Positions 38,863 to 49,738 of a stretch of 64,000 nucleotides of DNA are shown here, piece by piece (position 1 is the stretch's first letter; the number at the start of each line of letters is the position of its first letter). Below the pieces are notes generated by a model that worked only from the letters and a program-made list of their open reading frames with translations, did no database searches and was not told the DNA's origin. The translations under genes and the position numbers were made by a program. Origin of the DNA: Jilunia laotingensis. GTDB lineage: Bacteria; Bacteroidota; Bacteroidia; Bacteroidales; Bacteroidaceae. The stretch is taken from the NCBI RefSeq assembly GCF_014385165.1, contig NZ_JACRTF010000001.1:1984001-2048000 (forward strand), written 5' to 3'.

Positions 38863-39600
38863 ATGGGACAAAAAGTTAATCCAATAAGCAACCGTTTAGG
38901 AATTATCAGAGGATGGGATTCTAACTGGTACGGTGGAAATGATTACGGTGATTCTTTGCTGGAAGATAGCAAAATCCGTAAATATCTTAATGCAAGACTT
39001 GCAAAAGCAAGTGTTTCAAGAATCGTAATTGAACGTACGTTGAAACTCATTACTATTACTGTTTGCACTGCTCGTCCGGGAATTATTATCGGTAAAGGTG
39101 GCCAAGAAGTTGATAAATTGAAAGAGGAGTTGAAGAAGGTTACCGATAAAGATATTCAGATCAATATCTTTGAAGTGAAAAGACCGGAACTGGATGCTGT
39201 AATTGTTGCTAACAACATTGCTCGTCAGGTCGAGGGAAAGATTGCCTACCGCCGTGCCATCAAGATGGCTATCGCAAATACAATGCGTATGGGGGCTGAA
39301 GGTATCAAAATTCAGATTTCAGGACGCTTGAATGGAGCTGAAATGGCACGTTCTGAAATGTATAAGGAAGGAAGGACTCCGTTACACACTTTTAGAGCAG
39401 ACATTGACTACTGTCATGCAGAAGCATTGACAAAAGTTGGTCTTCTCGGTATTAAAGTTTGGATTTGTAGAGGTGAAGTGTTTGGCAAGAAAGAATTGGC
39501 TCCGAACTTTACACAAAGCAAAGAAAGTGGTCGTGGAAACAATGGTGGAAACAACAACGGCGGCGGAAAGAACTTCAAAAGAAAGAAAAATAATCGCTAA
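38863..39600 (+). CDS. rpsC: 30S ribosomal protein uS3
   Basis: A 245-residue protein with a KH domain ([20 protein letters not shown]) at the mRNA entry site. The C-terminus carries a Gly/Asn-rich basic tail ([19 protein letters not shown]) that is longer than in E. coli and common in Bacteroidetes. Confidence 0.97.
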   Translation: MGQKVNPISNRLGIIRGWDSNWYGGNDYGDSLLEDSKIRKYLNARLAKASVSRIVIERTLKLITITVCTARPGIIIGKGGQEVDKLKEELKKVTDKDIQINIFEVKRPELDAVIVANNIARQVEGKIAYRRAIKMAIANTMRMGAEGIKIQISGRLNGAEMARSEMYKEGRTPLHTFRADIDYCHAEALTKVGLLGIKVWICRGEVFGKKELAPNFTQSKESGRGNNGGNNNGGGKNFKRKKNNR

Positions 39601-39623
39601 ACGAATTTGAATTTTAGGAAACT

Positions 39624-40058
39624 ATGTTACAACCGAAAAAGACAAAATTCAGAAGACAACAGAAAGGCCGTCAGAAAGGTGTTGCTCAGAGAGGTAACCA
39701 GTTGGCTTTCGGCTCTTTTGGAATTAAGGCTTTGGAAACAAAATGGATCACAGGCCGCCAGATTGAAGCTGCTCGTATTGCAGTTACAAGATATATGCAA
39801 CGTCAGGGACAAATTTGGATTCGTATATTCCCGGATAAACCAATCACTAGAAAACCTGCTGATGTGCGTATGGGTAAAGGTAAAGGTAGCCCCGAAGGAT
39901 TCGTAGCTCCTGTTACTCCGGGTAGAATTATTATTGAGGCTGAAGGCGTACCTTTCGATGTTGCGAAAGAGGCTCTTCGCTTAGCTGCTCAAAAACTTCC
40001 TATCACTACAAAATTTGTAGTGAGACGTGATTATGATATTCAAAATCAAAATGCGTAA
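39624..40058 (+). CDS. rplP: 50S ribosomal protein uL16
   Basis: A 144-residue protein ([19 protein letters not shown]...; [20 protein letters not shown]) placed next to the A-site tRNA. Another frame over the same bases is open but lacks any family match. Confidence 0.97.
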   Translation: MLQPKKTKFRRQQKGRQKGVAQRGNQLAFGSFGIKALETKWITGRQIEAARIAVTRYMQRQGQIWIRIFPDKPITRKPADVRMGKGKGSPEGFVAPVTPGRIIIEAEGVPFDVAKEALRLAAQKLPITTKFVVRRDYDIQNQNA

Positions 40059-40063
40059 CGTTT

Positions 40064-40261
40064 ATGAAAATTGCAGAAATTAAAGAGATGTCTACTGCTG
40101 ACTTAGCAGAGAGAATAGAAGCAGAAGTGGTGAATTATAACCAAATGGTTATCAATCATTCTATTTCTCCTTTGGAAAACCCTGCGCAAATTAAACAGTT
40201 ACGCAGGACTATTGCGCGTATGAAAACTGTGATGCGCGAAAGAGAACTTAACAATAAATGA
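40064..40261 (+). CDS. rpmC: 50S ribosomal protein uL29
   Basis: A 65-residue two-helix protein near the tunnel exit ([22 protein letters not shown]...; [16 protein letters not shown]). Its stop overlaps a potential ATG of rpsQ. Confidence 0.96.
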   Translation: MKIAEIKEMSTADLAERIEAEVVNYNQMVINHSISPLENPAQIKQLRRTIARMKTVMRERELNNK

Positions 40262-40269
40262 TCAGCTCG

Positions 40270-40527
40270 ATGGAAGCAAGAAATTTAAGAAAAGAAAGAA
40301 CAGGTGTTGTATTGAGCAATAAAATGGATAAAACCATTACTGTTGCTGCCAAATTCAAGGAAAAACACCCTATATATGGTAAATTCGTTAGTAAAACGAA
40401 AAAATACCATGCTCACGATGAAAAGAATGAATGCAATGTAGGTGATACAGTACGCATTATGGAAACTCGTCCTTTGAGCAAGACTAAGAGATGGAGATTA
40501 GTAGAAATAATTGAAAGAGCTAAGTAA
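40270..40527 (+). CDS. rpsQ: 30S ribosomal protein uS17
   Basis: An 85-residue OB-fold protein ([25 protein letters not shown]...). An in-frame ATG at 40258 overlapping the rpmC stop would add MISS. I chose 40270 because the family sequence begins with [10 protein letters not shown], but coupled initiation at 40258 is possible. Confidence 0.93.
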   Translation: MEARNLRKERTGVVLSNKMDKTITVAAKFKEKHPIYGKFVSKTKKYHAHDEKNECNVGDTVRIMETRPLSKTKRWRLVEIIERAK

Positions 40528-40529
40528 TT

Positions 40530-40895
40530 ATGATACAAGTAGAATCCAGACTTACAGTATGTGACAACAGTGGCGCTAAAGAGGCACTCTGTATTCGCGT
40601 TTTAGGCGGTACAGGACGTCGCTATGCTTCAGTAGGGGATGTTATAGTCGTTTCTGTAAAGAGCGTCATTCCTTCGGGTGATATTAAAAAAGGTGCAGTG
40701 TCTAAAGCTTTGATCGTACGTACTAAGAAAGAAATCCGTCGTCCCGATGGTTCTTATATACGTTTTGATGATAACGCTTGTGTTTTGTTAAATAATGCAG
40801 GTGAAATTAGAGGTAGTCGTATTTTCGGTCCGGTAGCTCGTGAACTTCGTGCTACTAACATGAAAGTTGTGTCACTTGCGCCTGAGGTACTTTAA
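40530..40895 (+). CDS. rplN: 50S ribosomal protein uL14
   Basis: A 121-residue protein ([27 protein letters not shown]...; [17 protein letters not shown]) at the subunit interface, where it contacts 16S rRNA and L19. It starts 2 bp after rpsQ. Confidence 0.97.
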   Translation: MIQVESRLTVCDNSGAKEALCIRVLGGTGRRYASVGDVIVVSVKSVIPSGDIKKGAVSKALIVRTKKEIRRPDGSYIRFDDNACVLLNNAGEIRGSRIFGPVARELRATNMKVVSLAPEVL

Positions 40896-40915
40896 TTTTG
40901 TAAAAGATTTAAGTA

Positions 40916-41245
40916 ATGAGTAAATTACATATAAAAAAAGGCGATACAGTTTACGTAAATGCTGGTGAAGACAAAGGTAAGACTGGTCGCGTATTGAAGG
41001 TTCTTGTTAAAGAAGGACGTGCATTGGTTGAAGGTATCAATATGGTATCAAAAAGCACAAAACCAAATGCTAAGAACCCGCAGGGTGGTATAGTAAAGCA
41101 AGAAGCTGCTATCCATATTTCAAACTTGAACCCGGTTGATCCAAAAACTGGTAAAGCAACGCGTGTTGGTAGAAAAGTAAGTTCTTTGGATGGTAAAAGA
41201 ACTATAGTGCGTATTTCTAAAAAATCAGGAGAGGAGATTAAGTAA
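40916..41245 (+). CDS. rplX: 50S ribosomal protein uL24
   Basis: A 109-residue KOW-domain assembly initiator ([29 protein letters not shown]...). Its TAA overlaps the rplE ATG by one base (TAATG). Confidence 0.96.
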   Translation: MSKLHIKKGDTVYVNAGEDKGKTGRVLKVLVKEGRALVEGINMVSKSTKPNAKNPQGGIVKQEAAIHISNLNPVDPKTGKATRVGRKVSSLDGKRTIVRISKKSGEEIK

Positions 41246-41802
41246 TGAGTAATACTGCAAGCCTTAAGAAAGAATATGCAGAGCGTATTGCGCCTGCGCT
41301 GAAGTCACAATTCCAGTACTCTTCATCGATGCAGGTACCCGTACTTAAGAAGATTGTTATCAATCAGGGGTTAGGTATGGCTGTGGCCGATAAGAAAATT
41401 ATTGAAGTAGCAATTAACGAGTTGACTGCTATTACCGGTCAGAAAGCTGTAGCAACTATCTCTCGTAAAGATATCGCTAACTTTAAGCTGCGTAAGAAAA
41501 TGCCGATCGGAGTTATGGTTACTCTGCGTCGCGAAAGAATGTATGAATTCCTTGAAAAGTTGGTTCGTGTGGCGTTGCCTCGTATCCGTGACTTTAAAGG
41601 TATTGAAAGTAAATTCGATGGAATGGGGAATTATACCCTTGGTATTCAGGAACAAATCATTTTCCCTGAAATAAATATCGATAGTATTACAAGAATTCTC
41701 GGAATGAATATTACCTTTGTAACCTCTGCGAACACAGATGAAGAAGGTTATGCCTTGTTGAAAGAATTCGGTTTACCGTTTAAAAACGTTAAAAAAGACT
41801 GA
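41245..41802 (+). CDS. rplE: 50S ribosomal protein uL5
   Basis: A 185-residue protein that binds 5S rRNA and P-site tRNA ([32 protein letters not shown] motif seen as [16 protein letters not shown]). It is coupled to rplX by a one-base overlap and followed by rpsN after 5 bp. Confidence 0.97.
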   Translation: MSNTASLKKEYAERIAPALKSQFQYSSSMQVPVLKKIVINQGLGMAVADKKIIEVAINELTAITGQKAVATISRKDIANFKLRKKMPIGVMVTLRRERMYEFLEKLVRVALPRIRDFKGIESKFDGMGNYTLGIQEQIIFPEINIDSITRILGMNITFVTSANTDEEGYALLKEFGLPFKNVKKD

Positions 41803-41807
41803 TAAAT

Positions 41808-42107
41808 ATGGCAAAGGAATCAATGAAAGCACGCGAAGTAAAGCGTGCTAAATTAGTAGCCAAATATGCCGCCAAGAGAGCTGCTTTAAAGCAAATAGTA
41901 AGAACGGGTGATCCTGTAGATGCTTATGAGGCAGCACAAAAATTGCAGGAACTGCCGAAAAATGCAAATCCGATTCGTATGCACAACCGTTGCAAACTGA
42001 CTGGTCGTCCGAAAGGATACATCCGTCAATTCGGAATTTCAAGAATTCAGTTCCGTGAAATGGCATCAAATGGCCTTATTCCAGGTGTAAAGAAAGCAAG
42101 CTGGTAA
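41808..42107 (+). CDS. rpsN: 30S ribosomal protein uS14, zinc-free form
   Basis: A 99-residue S14 of the long form without the CxxC zinc ribbon (only one cysteine, in [19 protein letters not shown]). The 61-residue zinc form found in many Gram-positives is absent. bL36 in this cluster is also zinc-free. Confidence 0.96.
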   Translation: MAKESMKAREVKRAKLVAKYAAKRAALKQIVRTGDPVDAYEAAQKLQELPKNANPIRMHNRCKLTGRPKGYIRQFGISRIQFREMASNGLIPGVKKASW

Positions 42108-42159
42108 TTGTTTTTTAAATATTGTCAGGGAAGTCCTGATTAATTTAATTATTTTTTAT

Positions 42160-42555
42160 ATGACTGATCCAATAGCAGATTATTTAACGAGGTTGAGGAA
42201 CGCTATTCAAGCAAAACACAGAGTGGTTGAAGTTCCTGCTTCAAATTTGAAAAAAGAAATCACTAAGATTCTTTTTGAGAAAGGCTACATTCTTAATTAC
42301 AAGTTTGTAGAAGATGGTCCTCAGGGAACTATTAAAGTTGCCTTGAAGTATGATTCGGTTAACAAGGTTAACGCAATCAAAAAACTTGAAAGAGTATCTT
42401 CTCCGGGTTTACGTAGGTACACTGGTTATAAAGATATGCCGCGTGTTATTAATGGTTTGGGTATTGCTATAATATCTACTTCCAAGGGTGTAATGACAAA
42501 CAAAGAAGCTGCCGATCTGAAAATTGGTGGTGAAGTTTTGTGTTATGTATATTAA
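42160..42555 (+). CDS. rpsH: 30S ribosomal protein uS8
   Basis: A 131-residue protein (MTDPIADYLTRLRNAIQAKH...; GIAIISTSKGVMTNKEA) that binds the central domain of 16S rRNA and, in other bacteria, represses the spc operon. Confidence 0.97.
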   Translation: MTDPIADYLTRLRNAIQAKHRVVEVPASNLKKEITKILFEKGYILNYKFVEDGPQGTIKVALKYDSVNKVNAIKKLERVSSPGLRRYTGYKDMPRVINGLGIAIISTSKGVMTNKEAADLKIGGEVLCYVY

Positions 42556-42569
42556 TAGGAGGAAAAGCA

Positions 42570-43139
42570 ATGTCAAGAATAGGAAAATTACCCATTAGTA
42601 TCCCCGCTGGAGTAACAGTTACTCTGAAAGATGATGTGGTTACCGTTAAGGGACCAAAAGGTGAGATGAGTCAATATGTGAATCCTGCTATCAATGTTGT
42701 CATTGAGGACGGACATATCGTTTTGACAGAAAACGAAAGTGCAATGATTGATAATCCAAAACAAAAGCACGCTTTCCACGGCTTGTATCGTTCTTTAGTT
42801 CATAATATGGTTGTGGGTGTATCAGAAGGATATAAAAAGGAACTTGAGCTTGTTGGCGTTGGTTATCGTGCATCTAACCAAGGAAATATTATAGAATTGG
42901 CCTTAGGATATACTCATAATATCTTTTTACAGTTGCCTTCTGAAATTAAAGTAGAGACAAAATCTGAAAGAAATAAGAATCCTCTTATTATATTAGAGTC
43001 TTGCGATAAACAATTACTTGGTCAAGTTTGCTCTAAAATACGTTCTTTCCGTAAACCTGAACCATATAAGGGTAAAGGTATTAAGTTTGTTGGCGAGGAA
43101 ATTCGCAGAAAGTCTGGTAAATCAGCCGGCGCTAAGTAA
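42570..43139 (+). CDS. rplF: 50S ribosomal protein uL6
   Basis: A 189-residue protein (MSRIGKLPISIPAGVTVTL...; PEPYKGKGIKFVGEEIRRK). A strong AGGAGG (42557-42562) lies 7 bp before this ATG and decides the start over an upstream ATG at 42540 inside rpsH. Confidence 0.96.
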   Translation: MSRIGKLPISIPAGVTVTLKDDVVTVKGPKGEMSQYVNPAINVVIEDGHIVLTENESAMIDNPKQKHAFHGLYRSLVHNMVVGVSEGYKKELELVGVGYRASNQGNIIELALGYTHNIFLQLPSEIKVETKSERNKNPLIILESCDKQLLGQVCSKIRSFRKPEPYKGKGIKFVGEEIRRKSGKSAGAK

Positions 43140-43160
43140 ATTAAATAAATTTATATTATC

Positions 43161-43505
43161 ATGACAACAAAAATAGAAAGACGAATTAAAATCAAATATA
43201 GAGTACGCAATAAAGTGTCAGGTACTGCTGCATGTCCGCGTATGAGTGTATTTAGAAGTAATAAGCAAATCTATGTTCAAGTTATCGACGATTTGTCAGG
43301 CAAAACCTTAGCTGCTGCATCGTCTTTAGGTTTAACTGAGAAGTTACCTAAAAAAGAGATGGCTGCTAAAGTGGGAGAGATGATCGCTAAGAAGGCTCAG
43401 GAAGCAGGTATAACTACTGTTGTTTTCGACCGTAATGGTTACTTGTATCATGGGAGAGTAAAAGAAGTGGCTGATGCTGCTCGTAACGGTGGACTTAAAT
43501 TTTAA
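43161..43505 (+). CDS. rplR: 50S ribosomal protein uL18
   Basis: A 114-residue 5S rRNA-binding protein ([28 protein letters not shown]...; [20 protein letters not shown]). It has normal length and is 5 bp from rpsE. Confidence 0.96.
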   Translation: MTTKIERRIKIKYRVRNKVSGTAACPRMSVFRSNKQIYVQVIDDLSGKTLAAASSLGLTEKLPKKEMAAKVGEMIAKKAQEAGITTVVFDRNGYLYHGRVKEVADAARNGGLKF

Positions 43506-43510
43506 TCATT

Positions 43511-44029
43511 ATGGCAGGAGTTAATAATAGAGTTAAGATTTCTAACGATATAGAATTAAAAGATAGACTGGTTGCTATCAATCGTGTTACGAAGGTAACC
43601 AAAGGTGGTAGAACTTTTAGTTTCTCTGCAATTGTTGTTGTAGGTAACGAAGAAGGAATCATCGGTTGGGGACTTGGTAAAGCAGGGGAAGTAACAGCTG
43701 CTATCGCTAAAGGTGTTGAATCTGCCAAGAAAAATTTGGTTAGAGTTCCGGTATTGAAAGGTACAGTGCCTCATGAACAATCAGCAAGATATGGTGGTGC
43801 TGAGGTATTTATTAAACCCGCATCTCATGGTACTGGCGTTGTGGCTGGTGGTGCTATGCGTGCTGTATTGGAAAGCGTTGGTGTTACTGATGTTTTGGCT
43901 AAGTCGAAGGGCTCTTCAAATCCGCATAACTTAGTAAAAGCTACAATTTTGGCTTTAAGTGAAATGCGAGATGCAAGAATGGTTGCTCAAAATAGAGGTA
44001 TTAGTGTTGAAAAAGTATTTAGAGGATAA
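43511..44029 (+). CDS. rpsE: 30S ribosomal protein uS5
   Basis: A 172-residue protein ([21 protein letters not shown] and the [15 protein letters not shown] motif) at the mRNA entry and decoding region. It is followed by rpmD. Confidence 0.97.
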   Translation: MAGVNNRVKISNDIELKDRLVAINRVTKVTKGGRTFSFSAIVVVGNEEGIIGWGLGKAGEVTAAIAKGVESAKKNLVRVPVLKGTVPHEQSARYGGAEVFIKPASHGTGVVAGGAMRAVLESVGVTDVLAKSKGSSNPHNLVKATILALSEMRDARMVAQNRGISVEKVFRG

Positions 44030-44038
44030 GGAGGAGAT

Positions 44039-44215
44039 ATGTCAACTATAAAGATCAAACAAGTTAAAAGTAGAATTGGTGCTCCAGCTGATCAAAAAAG
44101 AACTCTTGATGCACTGGGACTTCGTAAATTGAACCGCATTGTTGAACACGAAGAAACTCCTTCGATTCTTGGAATGGTAGATAAGGTTAAACACTTGGTT
44201 GCCATTGTTAAGTAA
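44039..44215 (+). CDS. rpmD: 50S ribosomal protein uL30
   Basis: A 58-residue protein read directly from the sequence (MSTIKIKQVKSRIGAPADQK... ending HLVAIVK). A strong AAGGAGG lies 4 bp before the ATG. It sits in its usual place between rpsE and rplO. Confidence 0.95.
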   Translation: MSTIKIKQVKSRIGAPADQKRTLDALGLRKLNRIVEHEETPSILGMVDKVKHLVAIVK

Positions 44216-44245
44216 TTATTTGTTGAATATAAAACGAATTACAAT

Positions 44246-44692
44246 ATGAACTTAAGTAATTTAAAACCTGCAGAGGGTTCTACTAAAACAAGAAAAAGAA
44301 TCGGTCGTGGACCGGGTTCTGGTTTAGGAGGAACTTCTACAAGAGGTCATAAAGGAGCTAAATCAAGATCCGGATACTCTAAGAAAATCGGTTTTGAAGG
44401 TGGACAGATGCCCCTTCAACGTCGTGTACCAAAATTTGGTTTTAAGAATATCAATCGCGTAGAGTATAAAGCTATTAATCTTGACACTATCCAAAAATTG
44501 GCAGAAGCTAAGAATTTGGATAAAGTTGGTGTTAATGAATTTATCGAAGCTGGATTTATTTCTTCAACCCAGTTGGTAAAAGTATTAGGAAACGGAACTT
44601 TGACTACTAAGCTTAACGTGGAAGCTCATGCATTCTCTAAGACTGCAACAGCTGCTATCGAAGCTGTAGGTGGAACTGTAGTAAAACTCTGA
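44246..44692 (+). CDS. rplO: 50S ribosomal protein uL15
   Basis: A 148-residue protein with the typical glycine-rich basic N-terminal part (KRIGRGPGSGLGGTSTRGHKG). secY starts 4 bp downstream. Confidence 0.97.
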   Translation: MNLSNLKPAEGSTKTRKRIGRGPGSGLGGTSTRGHKGAKSRSGYSKKIGFEGGQMPLQRRVPKFGFKNINRVEYKAINLDTIQKLAEAKNLDKVGVNEFIEAGFISSTQLVKVLGNGTLTTKLNVEAHAFSKTATAAIEAVGGTVVKL

Positions 44693-44696
44693 TTCA

Positions 44697-46037
44697 ATGA
44701 GAAAAGCTATTGAAACATTAAAGAATATATGGAAAATTGAGGATCTGAGACAACGGATCCTCATTACCATATTGTTTGTGGCGATTTACCGTTTTGGTTC
44801 GTATGTTGTGTTACCGGGTATTAATCCGGCTATGCTCGCACAACTACATAAGCAAACAAGCGAAGGCCTTTTAGCCTTGTTAAACATGTTCTCAGGAGGA
44901 GCTTTTTCTAATGCATCTATATTTGCATTAGGAATCATGCCTTATATCTCTGCATCTATCGTTATCCAGTTGCTAGGAATTGCGGTTCCTTATTTTCAGA
45001 AATTACAACGAGAAGGTGAGAGCGGCAGAAGAAAGATGAATCAGTATACTCGTTATTTGACGATTCTGATTTTGCTGGTTCAGGCTCCTTCTTATTTGCT
45101 CAATCTTAAAATGCAGGCTGGATCTTCTTTAAATGCTTCATTAGATTGGACTCTGTTCATGGTTACTTCTACTATTATACTTGCTGCAGGAAGTATGTTC
45201 ATTTTGTGGCTTGGTGAAAGAATCACAGATAAAGGTATAGGTAACGGTATTTCATTGATCATTATGATTGGTATTATTGCGCGTTTACCGCAAGCTTTAT
45301 TTCAGGAAGTTGTGTCAAGACTTTCCTCGCCAGGTGCAGGAGGTTTGATTATGTTCTTGTTTGAAGCTGTTTTCCTTTTGTTGGTTATTGCTGCTGCTAT
45401 TATGCTAGTACAGGGAGCGCGTAAAATACCAGTGCAGTATGCTAAGAGGATTGTAGGAAATAAACAGTATGGTGGCGCAAGACAGTATATTCCTTTGAAG
45501 GTTAATGCTGCTAACGTAATGCCTATCATTTTTGCTCAAGCAATTATGTTCATACCTATTGCTTTTATTGGTTATTCTAATAATGCAACAAGTGGTATAG
45601 CGCATGCATTAGTTGATCATACTGGTTTTTGGTATAATCTGATTTTTGCCATTATGATTATATTGTTTACGTATTTCTATACGGCTATTACAATAAATCC
45701 GACCCAGATGGCAGAAGATATGAAGAGAAATAATGGTTTCATTCCTGGTATTAAACCTGGAAAGCAGACAGCTGAGTATATTGATACAATTATGTCGCGT
45801 ATCACTTTACCTGGTTCGTTCTTCCTGGCTTTGATTGCTATTATGCCTGCTTTTGCGGGTGTATTTGGTGTGAAAGCTGAATTTGCTCAATTCTTCGGTG
45901 GTACATCCTTGTTGATTCTTGTAGGTGTTGTTCTTGATACGCTGCAACAGATTGAAAGTCATTTGTTGATGAGACATTATGACGGTTTGTTGAAATCAGG
46001 TCGTATTAAAGGTCGTGCTGGTGTAGCTGCATATTAA
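44697..46037 (+). CDS. secY: Preprotein translocase subunit SecY
   Basis: A 446-residue membrane protein with about ten membrane spans that forms the Sec channel (MLNMFSGGAFSNASIFALGIMPYISASIV-type plug/TM2 region and the cytoplasmic loop GARKIPVQYAKR). It follows rplO as in most bacteria. map comes next; adk, which often lies here in other bacteria, is absent. Confidence 0.97.
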   Translation: MRKAIETLKNIWKIEDLRQRILITILFVAIYRFGSYVVLPGINPAMLAQLHKQTSEGLLALLNMFSGGAFSNASIFALGIMPYISASIVIQLLGIAVPYFQKLQREGESGRRKMNQYTRYLTILILLVQAPSYLLNLKMQAGSSLNASLDWTLFMVTSTIILAAGSMFILWLGERITDKGIGNGISLIIMIGIIARLPQALFQEVVSRLSSPGAGGLIMFLFEAVFLLLVIAAAIMLVQGARKIPVQYAKRIVGNKQYGGARQYIPLKVNAANVMPIIFAQAIMFIPIAFIGYSNNATSGIAHALVDHTGFWYNLIFAIMIILFTYFYTAITINPTQMAEDMKRNNGFIPGIKPGKQTAEYIDTIMSRITLPGSFFLALIAIMPAFAGVFGVKAEFAQFFGGTSLLILVGVVLDTLQQIESHLLMRHYDGLLKSGRIKGRAGVAAY

Positions 46038-46049
46038 TATTGTGGAGAA

Positions 46050-46847
46050 ATGATATTTCTTAAGACAGAAGATGAAATAGAGTTGCTCCGTCAGAGTAAT
46101 CTACTTGTAGGGAAAACATTAGCTGAAATAGCTAAGATAGTAAAGCCGGGAGTTACTACATGTGAACTGGATAAAGTTGCAGAAGAGTTTATTAGAGATA
46201 ATGGTGCTATTCCAACTTTTAAGGGCTTTCCTAATCAATATGGGGATCCATTTCCAGCTTCTATATGCACTTCCGTTAACGAACAAGTAGTGCATGGTAT
46301 TCCAGGAGATATTGTCCTAAAAGAAGGTGACATTGTTTCAGTTGATTGTGGTACTTATATGAATGGTTTCTGTGGTGACTCAGCTTACACTTTTTGCGTG
46401 GGTGAAGTGGACAAAGAAGTTCGTGATTTGTTGAGAGTTACAAAGGAGGCATTATATATCGGAATCCAAAATGCAATACAAGGAAAAAGAATTGGTGATA
46501 TTGGATATGCTATTCAGCAATATTGTGAGTCACATTCTTATGGTGTAGTACGTGAATTTGTTGGCCATGGCATTGGTAAAGAAATGCACGAAGATCCTCA
46601 AGTGCCTAATTACGGTAAACGGGGATATGGTACGCTTTTAAAAAAAGGACTTTGTATTGCGATTGAACCAATGATAACTTTGGGTGACCGACAAGTGATA
46701 ATGGAAGGTGACGGGTGGACAGTGAGAACAAGAGATCGGAAATTTGCTGCACACTTTGAGCATACGATTGCAGTGGGTGCAGGTGAAGCGGATATTCTTT
46801 CATCATTTAAATTCATTGAAGAAGTTTTAGGAGATAAAGCAATATAG
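46050..46847 (+). CDS. map: Methionine aminopeptidase, type I
   Basis: A 265-residue M24A enzyme that removes the initiator methionine from nascent proteins. Metal ligands are seen in [16 protein letters not shown] (two Asp), [12 protein letters not shown] (His), IAIEPMI (Glu) and the final Glu in HFEHTIAV. infA follows 1 bp after the stop. Confidence 0.96.
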   Translation: MIFLKTEDEIELLRQSNLLVGKTLAEIAKIVKPGVTTCELDKVAEEFIRDNGAIPTFKGFPNQYGDPFPASICTSVNEQVVHGIPGDIVLKEGDIVSVDCGTYMNGFCGDSAYTFCVGEVDKEVRDLLRVTKEALYIGIQNAIQGKRIGDIGYAIQQYCESHSYGVVREFVGHGIGKEMHEDPQVPNYGKRGYGTLLKKGLCIAIEPMITLGDRQVIMEGDGWTVRTRDRKFAAHFEHTIAVGAGEADILSSFKFIEEVLGDKAI

Positions 46848-46848
46848 T

Positions 46849-47067
46849 ATGGCAAAGCAATCTGCAATAGAACAAGATGGAGTTATAGTTGAAGCATTGT
46901 CCAATGCAATGTTTCGTGTTGAATTAGAAAACGGACATGAGATTACTGCTCATATCTCTGGTAAAATGAGAATGCATTATATTAAGATTTTACCAGGAGA
47001 TAAAGTAAGAGTTGAAATGTCACCTTACGACTTATCGAAAGGAAGAATTGTATTTAGATATAAATAA
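46849..47067 (+). CDS. infA: Translation initiation factor IF-1
   Basis: A 72-residue OB-fold protein ([26 protein letters not shown]...; [22 protein letters not shown]) that binds the 30S A site during initiation. It lies between map and rpmJ. Confidence 0.97.
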   Translation: MAKQSAIEQDGVIVEALSNAMFRVELENGHEITAHISGKMRMHYIKILPGDKVRVEMSPYDLSKGRIVFRYK

Positions 47068-47076
47068 AAATTAGAT

Positions 47077-47193
47077 ATGAAAGTAAGAGCATCATTAAAG
47101 AAACGTACGCCAGAATGTAAGATCGTTAGACGTAATGGCCGTTTGTATGTTATTAACAAGAAAAATCCTAAGTATAAACAACGTCAAGGATAA
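47077..47193 (+). CDS. rpmJ: 50S ribosomal protein bL36, zinc-free form
   Basis: A 38-residue protein read directly from the bases ([21 protein letters not shown], ending KYKQRQG). Classical L36 holds zinc with three Cys and one His. Here only Cys14 remains and the His position is Tyr, so zinc binding is lost. Confidence 0.95.
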   Translation: MKVRASLKKRTPECKIVRRNGRLYVINKKNPKYKQRQG

Positions 47194-47226
47194 TTTATTA
47201 TTTTTGCAAAAAAAATAATTTAGTAT

Positions 47227-47607
47227 ATGGCTATAAGAATAGTTGGTGTAGATTTGCCTCAGAATAAGAGAGGTGAGGTTGCGTTGACCTATATATATGG
47301 TATAGGTCGTAGTAGTTCAGCAAAAATTTTAGATAAGGCTGGTGTAGACAAAGATTTGAAGGTGAAAGACTGGACAGATGATCAGGCTGCAAAGATTCGT
47401 GAGATCATCGGTGCAGAATTTAAAGTTGAAGGAGATCTACGTTCTGAAGTGCAGTTAAACATTAAGCGATTAATGGACATAGGTTGTTACCGTGGTGTAC
47501 GTCATCGTATTGGATTACCCGTTAGAGGTCAGAGTACAAAGAATAACGCACGTACTCGTAAGGGTAGAAAGAAAACCGTTGCTAATAAGAAAAAAGCTAC
47601 TAAATAA
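47227..47607 (+). CDS. rpsM: 30S ribosomal protein uS13
   Basis: A 126-residue protein ([25 protein letters not shown]...; [17 protein letters not shown]) with a lysine-rich tail that touches P-site tRNA. It starts the alpha block. Confidence 0.97.
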   Translation: MAIRIVGVDLPQNKRGEVALTYIYGIGRSSSAKILDKAGVDKDLKVKDWTDDQAAKIREIIGAEFKVEGDLRSEVQLNIKRLMDIGCYRGVRHRIGLPVRGQSTKNNARTRKGRKKTVANKKKATK

Positions 47608-47618
47608 TAATTGTTGAT

Positions 47619-48008
47619 ATGGCAAAAAAAACAGTCGCAGCTAAGAAGAGAAATGTAAAGGTAGATGCTAATGGACAGTTGCATGTTCATTCATCTTTCA
47701 ACAATATTATTGTTTCTCTCGCAAATAGTGAAGGGCAGATTATTTCTTGGTCATCTGCCGGAAAAATGGGATTTAGAGGTTCTAAGAAGAATACTCCTTA
47801 TGCAGCTCAGATGGCTGCCCAAGATTGTGCAAAAGTTGCGTTCGATCTTGGCCTGAGAAAGGTAAAAGCATACGTTAAAGGACCAGGTAACGGACGTGAG
47901 TCTGCTATAAGAACAATTCATGGTGCAGGTATTGAGGTTACTGAAATAGTTGATGTAACTCCACTTCCGCATAATGGATGTCGTCCTCCGAAAAGACGTA
48001 GAGTTTAA
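47619..48008 (+). CDS. rpsK: 30S ribosomal protein uS11
   Basis: A 129-residue platform protein ([21 protein letters not shown]...; [18 protein letters not shown]). A 117-bp gap with a small hairpin separates it from rpsD. Confidence 0.97.
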   Translation: MAKKTVAAKKRNVKVDANGQLHVHSSFNNIIVSLANSEGQIISWSSAGKMGFRGSKKNTPYAAQMAAQDCAKVAFDLGLRKVKAYVKGPGNGRESAIRTIHGAGIEVTEIVDVTPLPHNGCRPPKRRRV

Positions 48009-48048
48009 GATTTACCTTTAATACAAATGATACTTGATTTTGTTTTTG

Positions 48049-48073
48049 GATTACATTTTTTCTCTCTGTAATC
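48049..48073 (+). other. Hairpin in the rpsK-rpsD gap
   Basis: A 7-bp stem (GATTACA with TGTAATC) and an 11-nt pyrimidine-rich loop, within a 117-bp gap that is long for this cluster. It could be a leader element for S4-type autoregulation, but this is not shown. Confidence 0.35.
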
Positions 48074-48125
48074 GCGGCTGCAACAAATTAAGTTCATGAA
48101 TAAACAATTAAATATTTAAAAAGAA

Positions 48126-48731
48126 ATGGCTAGATATACTGGACCAAAATCAAGAATAGCCCGTAAATTCGGTGAAGGTATCTTTGGAGCTGATAAAGTT
48201 TTGTCAAAGAAGAACTATCCTCCTGGACAGCACGGTAATTCTAGAAAAAGAAAAACTTCTGAATATGGTGTTCAGCTTCGTGAGAAACAGAAAGCTAAAT
48301 ACACTTACGGAGTATTAGAGAAACAATTCCGTAACTTGTTTGAGAAAGCGGCTACAGCTAAAGGTATTACCGGTGAGGTACTTCTTCAGTTGTTGGAGTG
48401 CCGTCTGGATAATGTTGTTTTCCGTTTGGGAATTGCACCGACTCGTGCTGCAGCTCGTCAGTTGGTGGGTCACAAACATATTACTGTAGATGGTAAGGTT
48501 GTTAATATCCCTTCATATGCAGTAAAACCTGGACAATTGATCGGTGTTCGCGAAAGATCAAAATCTTTGGAGGTAATTGCTAATTCTCTCGCTGGTTTCA
48601 ATCATAGTAAATATGCTTGGTTAGAATGGGATGAAGCTTCAAAAGTGGGAAAATTATTGCATATTCCTGATAGAGCTGACATTCCTGAGAACATTAAAGA
48701 GCATTTGATCGTTGAATTGTATTCTAAATAA
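48126..48731 (+). CDS. rpsD: 30S ribosomal protein uS4
   Basis: A 201-residue protein with an S4 RNA-binding domain ([39 protein letters not shown]). It is a primary 16S-binding protein. It lacks the N-terminal cysteine zinc knuckle of some homologues. Confidence 0.97.
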   Translation: MARYTGPKSRIARKFGEGIFGADKVLSKKNYPPGQHGNSRKRKTSEYGVQLREKQKAKYTYGVLEKQFRNLFEKAATAKGITGEVLLQLLECRLDNVVFRLGIAPTRAAARQLVGHKHITVDGKVVNIPSYAVKPGQLIGVRERSKSLEVIANSLAGFNHSKYAWLEWDEASKVGKLLHIPDRADIPENIKEHLIVELYSK

Positions 48732-48742
48732 TAATTAATTTC

Positions 48743-49735
48743 ATGGCGATATTAGCATTTCAAAAACCTGATAAAGTATTAATGTTGGAAGCGGACTCAA
48801 GATTCGGTAGATTCGAATTTCGTCCGTTGGAACCCGGTTTCGGTATTACTGTAGGTAATGCGTTACGCCGTATCCTCCTTTCTTCATTAGAGGGTTTTGC
48901 CATCACCACTATTCGTATAGATGGTGTTGAACACGAATTTTCTAGTGTACCTGGAGTAAAAGAGGATGTTACCAACATTATCTTGAATCTGAAACAAGTA
49001 AGATTCAAGCAAGTAGTTGAGGAATTCGAGAGTGAAAAAGTAAGTATTACAGTCGAGAATTCAAGTGAATTTAAAGCAGGTGACATAGGTAAGTATTTGA
49101 CTGGATTTGAAGTGTTAAATCCGGAATTAGTTATTTGTCATTTAGATTCTAAGGCAACTATGCAGATTGATATTACAATCAATAAGGGTCGTGGTTATGT
49201 CCCCGCTGATGAAAACCGCGAATATTGTACCGATGTGAATGTAATTTCAATCGATTCTATTTATACCCCGATTCGTAATGTAAAGTATACTGTAGAAAAC
49301 TTCCGTGTTGAGCAGAAGACTGACTATGAGAAACTGATCATTGAAATTACGACGGATGGTTCCATTCACCCGAAGGAAGCGCTGAAAGAAGCTGCAAAGA
49401 TTTTGATTTATCACTTTATGTTGTTCTCTGATGAGAAGATTACTCTTGAAAGTAATGATGTTGATGGCAATGAAGAGTTTGATGAAGAAGTTTTGCATAT
49501 GCGCCAGTTGTTGAAGACGAAGCTCGTTGATATGGATTTGTCAGTACGTGCGCTAAACTGTTTGAAAGCTGCAGATGTGGAAACACTTGGCGACTTGGTA
49601 CAGTTCAACAAAACGGATTTGCTGAAATTCAGAAACTTCGGAAAGAAATCGCTTACCGAGCTTGATGATTTGCTGGAAAGTCTGAATCTGTCGTTTGGAA
49701 CCGATATTTCTAAATATAAATTAGATAAAGAATAA
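48743..49735 (+). CDS. rpoA: DNA-directed RNA polymerase subunit alpha
   Basis: A 330-residue assembly platform of RNA polymerase. The N-terminal domain contains [20 protein letters not shown]. The C-terminal domain, which contacts UP elements and activators, shows [20 protein letters not shown] and [16 protein letters not shown]. It is followed by rplQ after 3 bp. Confidence 0.97.
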   Translation: MAILAFQKPDKVLMLEADSRFGRFEFRPLEPGFGITVGNALRRILLSSLEGFAITTIRIDGVEHEFSSVPGVKEDVTNIILNLKQVRFKQVVEEFESEKVSITVENSSEFKAGDIGKYLTGFEVLNPELVICHLDSKATMQIDITINKGRGYVPADENREYCTDVNVISIDSIYTPIRNVKYTVENFRVEQKTDYEKLIIEITTDGSIHPKEALKEAAKILIYHFMLFSDEKITLESNDVDGNEEFDEEVLHMRQLLKTKLVDMDLSVRALNCLKAADVETLGDLVQFNKTDLLKFRNFGKKSLTELDDLLESLNLSFGTDISKYKLDKE

Positions 49736-49738
49736 AAA

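Noticed and set aside
44246..46037. Search for adk between secY and map
   Set aside because: secY and map are only 12 bp apart, so adk is simply absent here, not broken.
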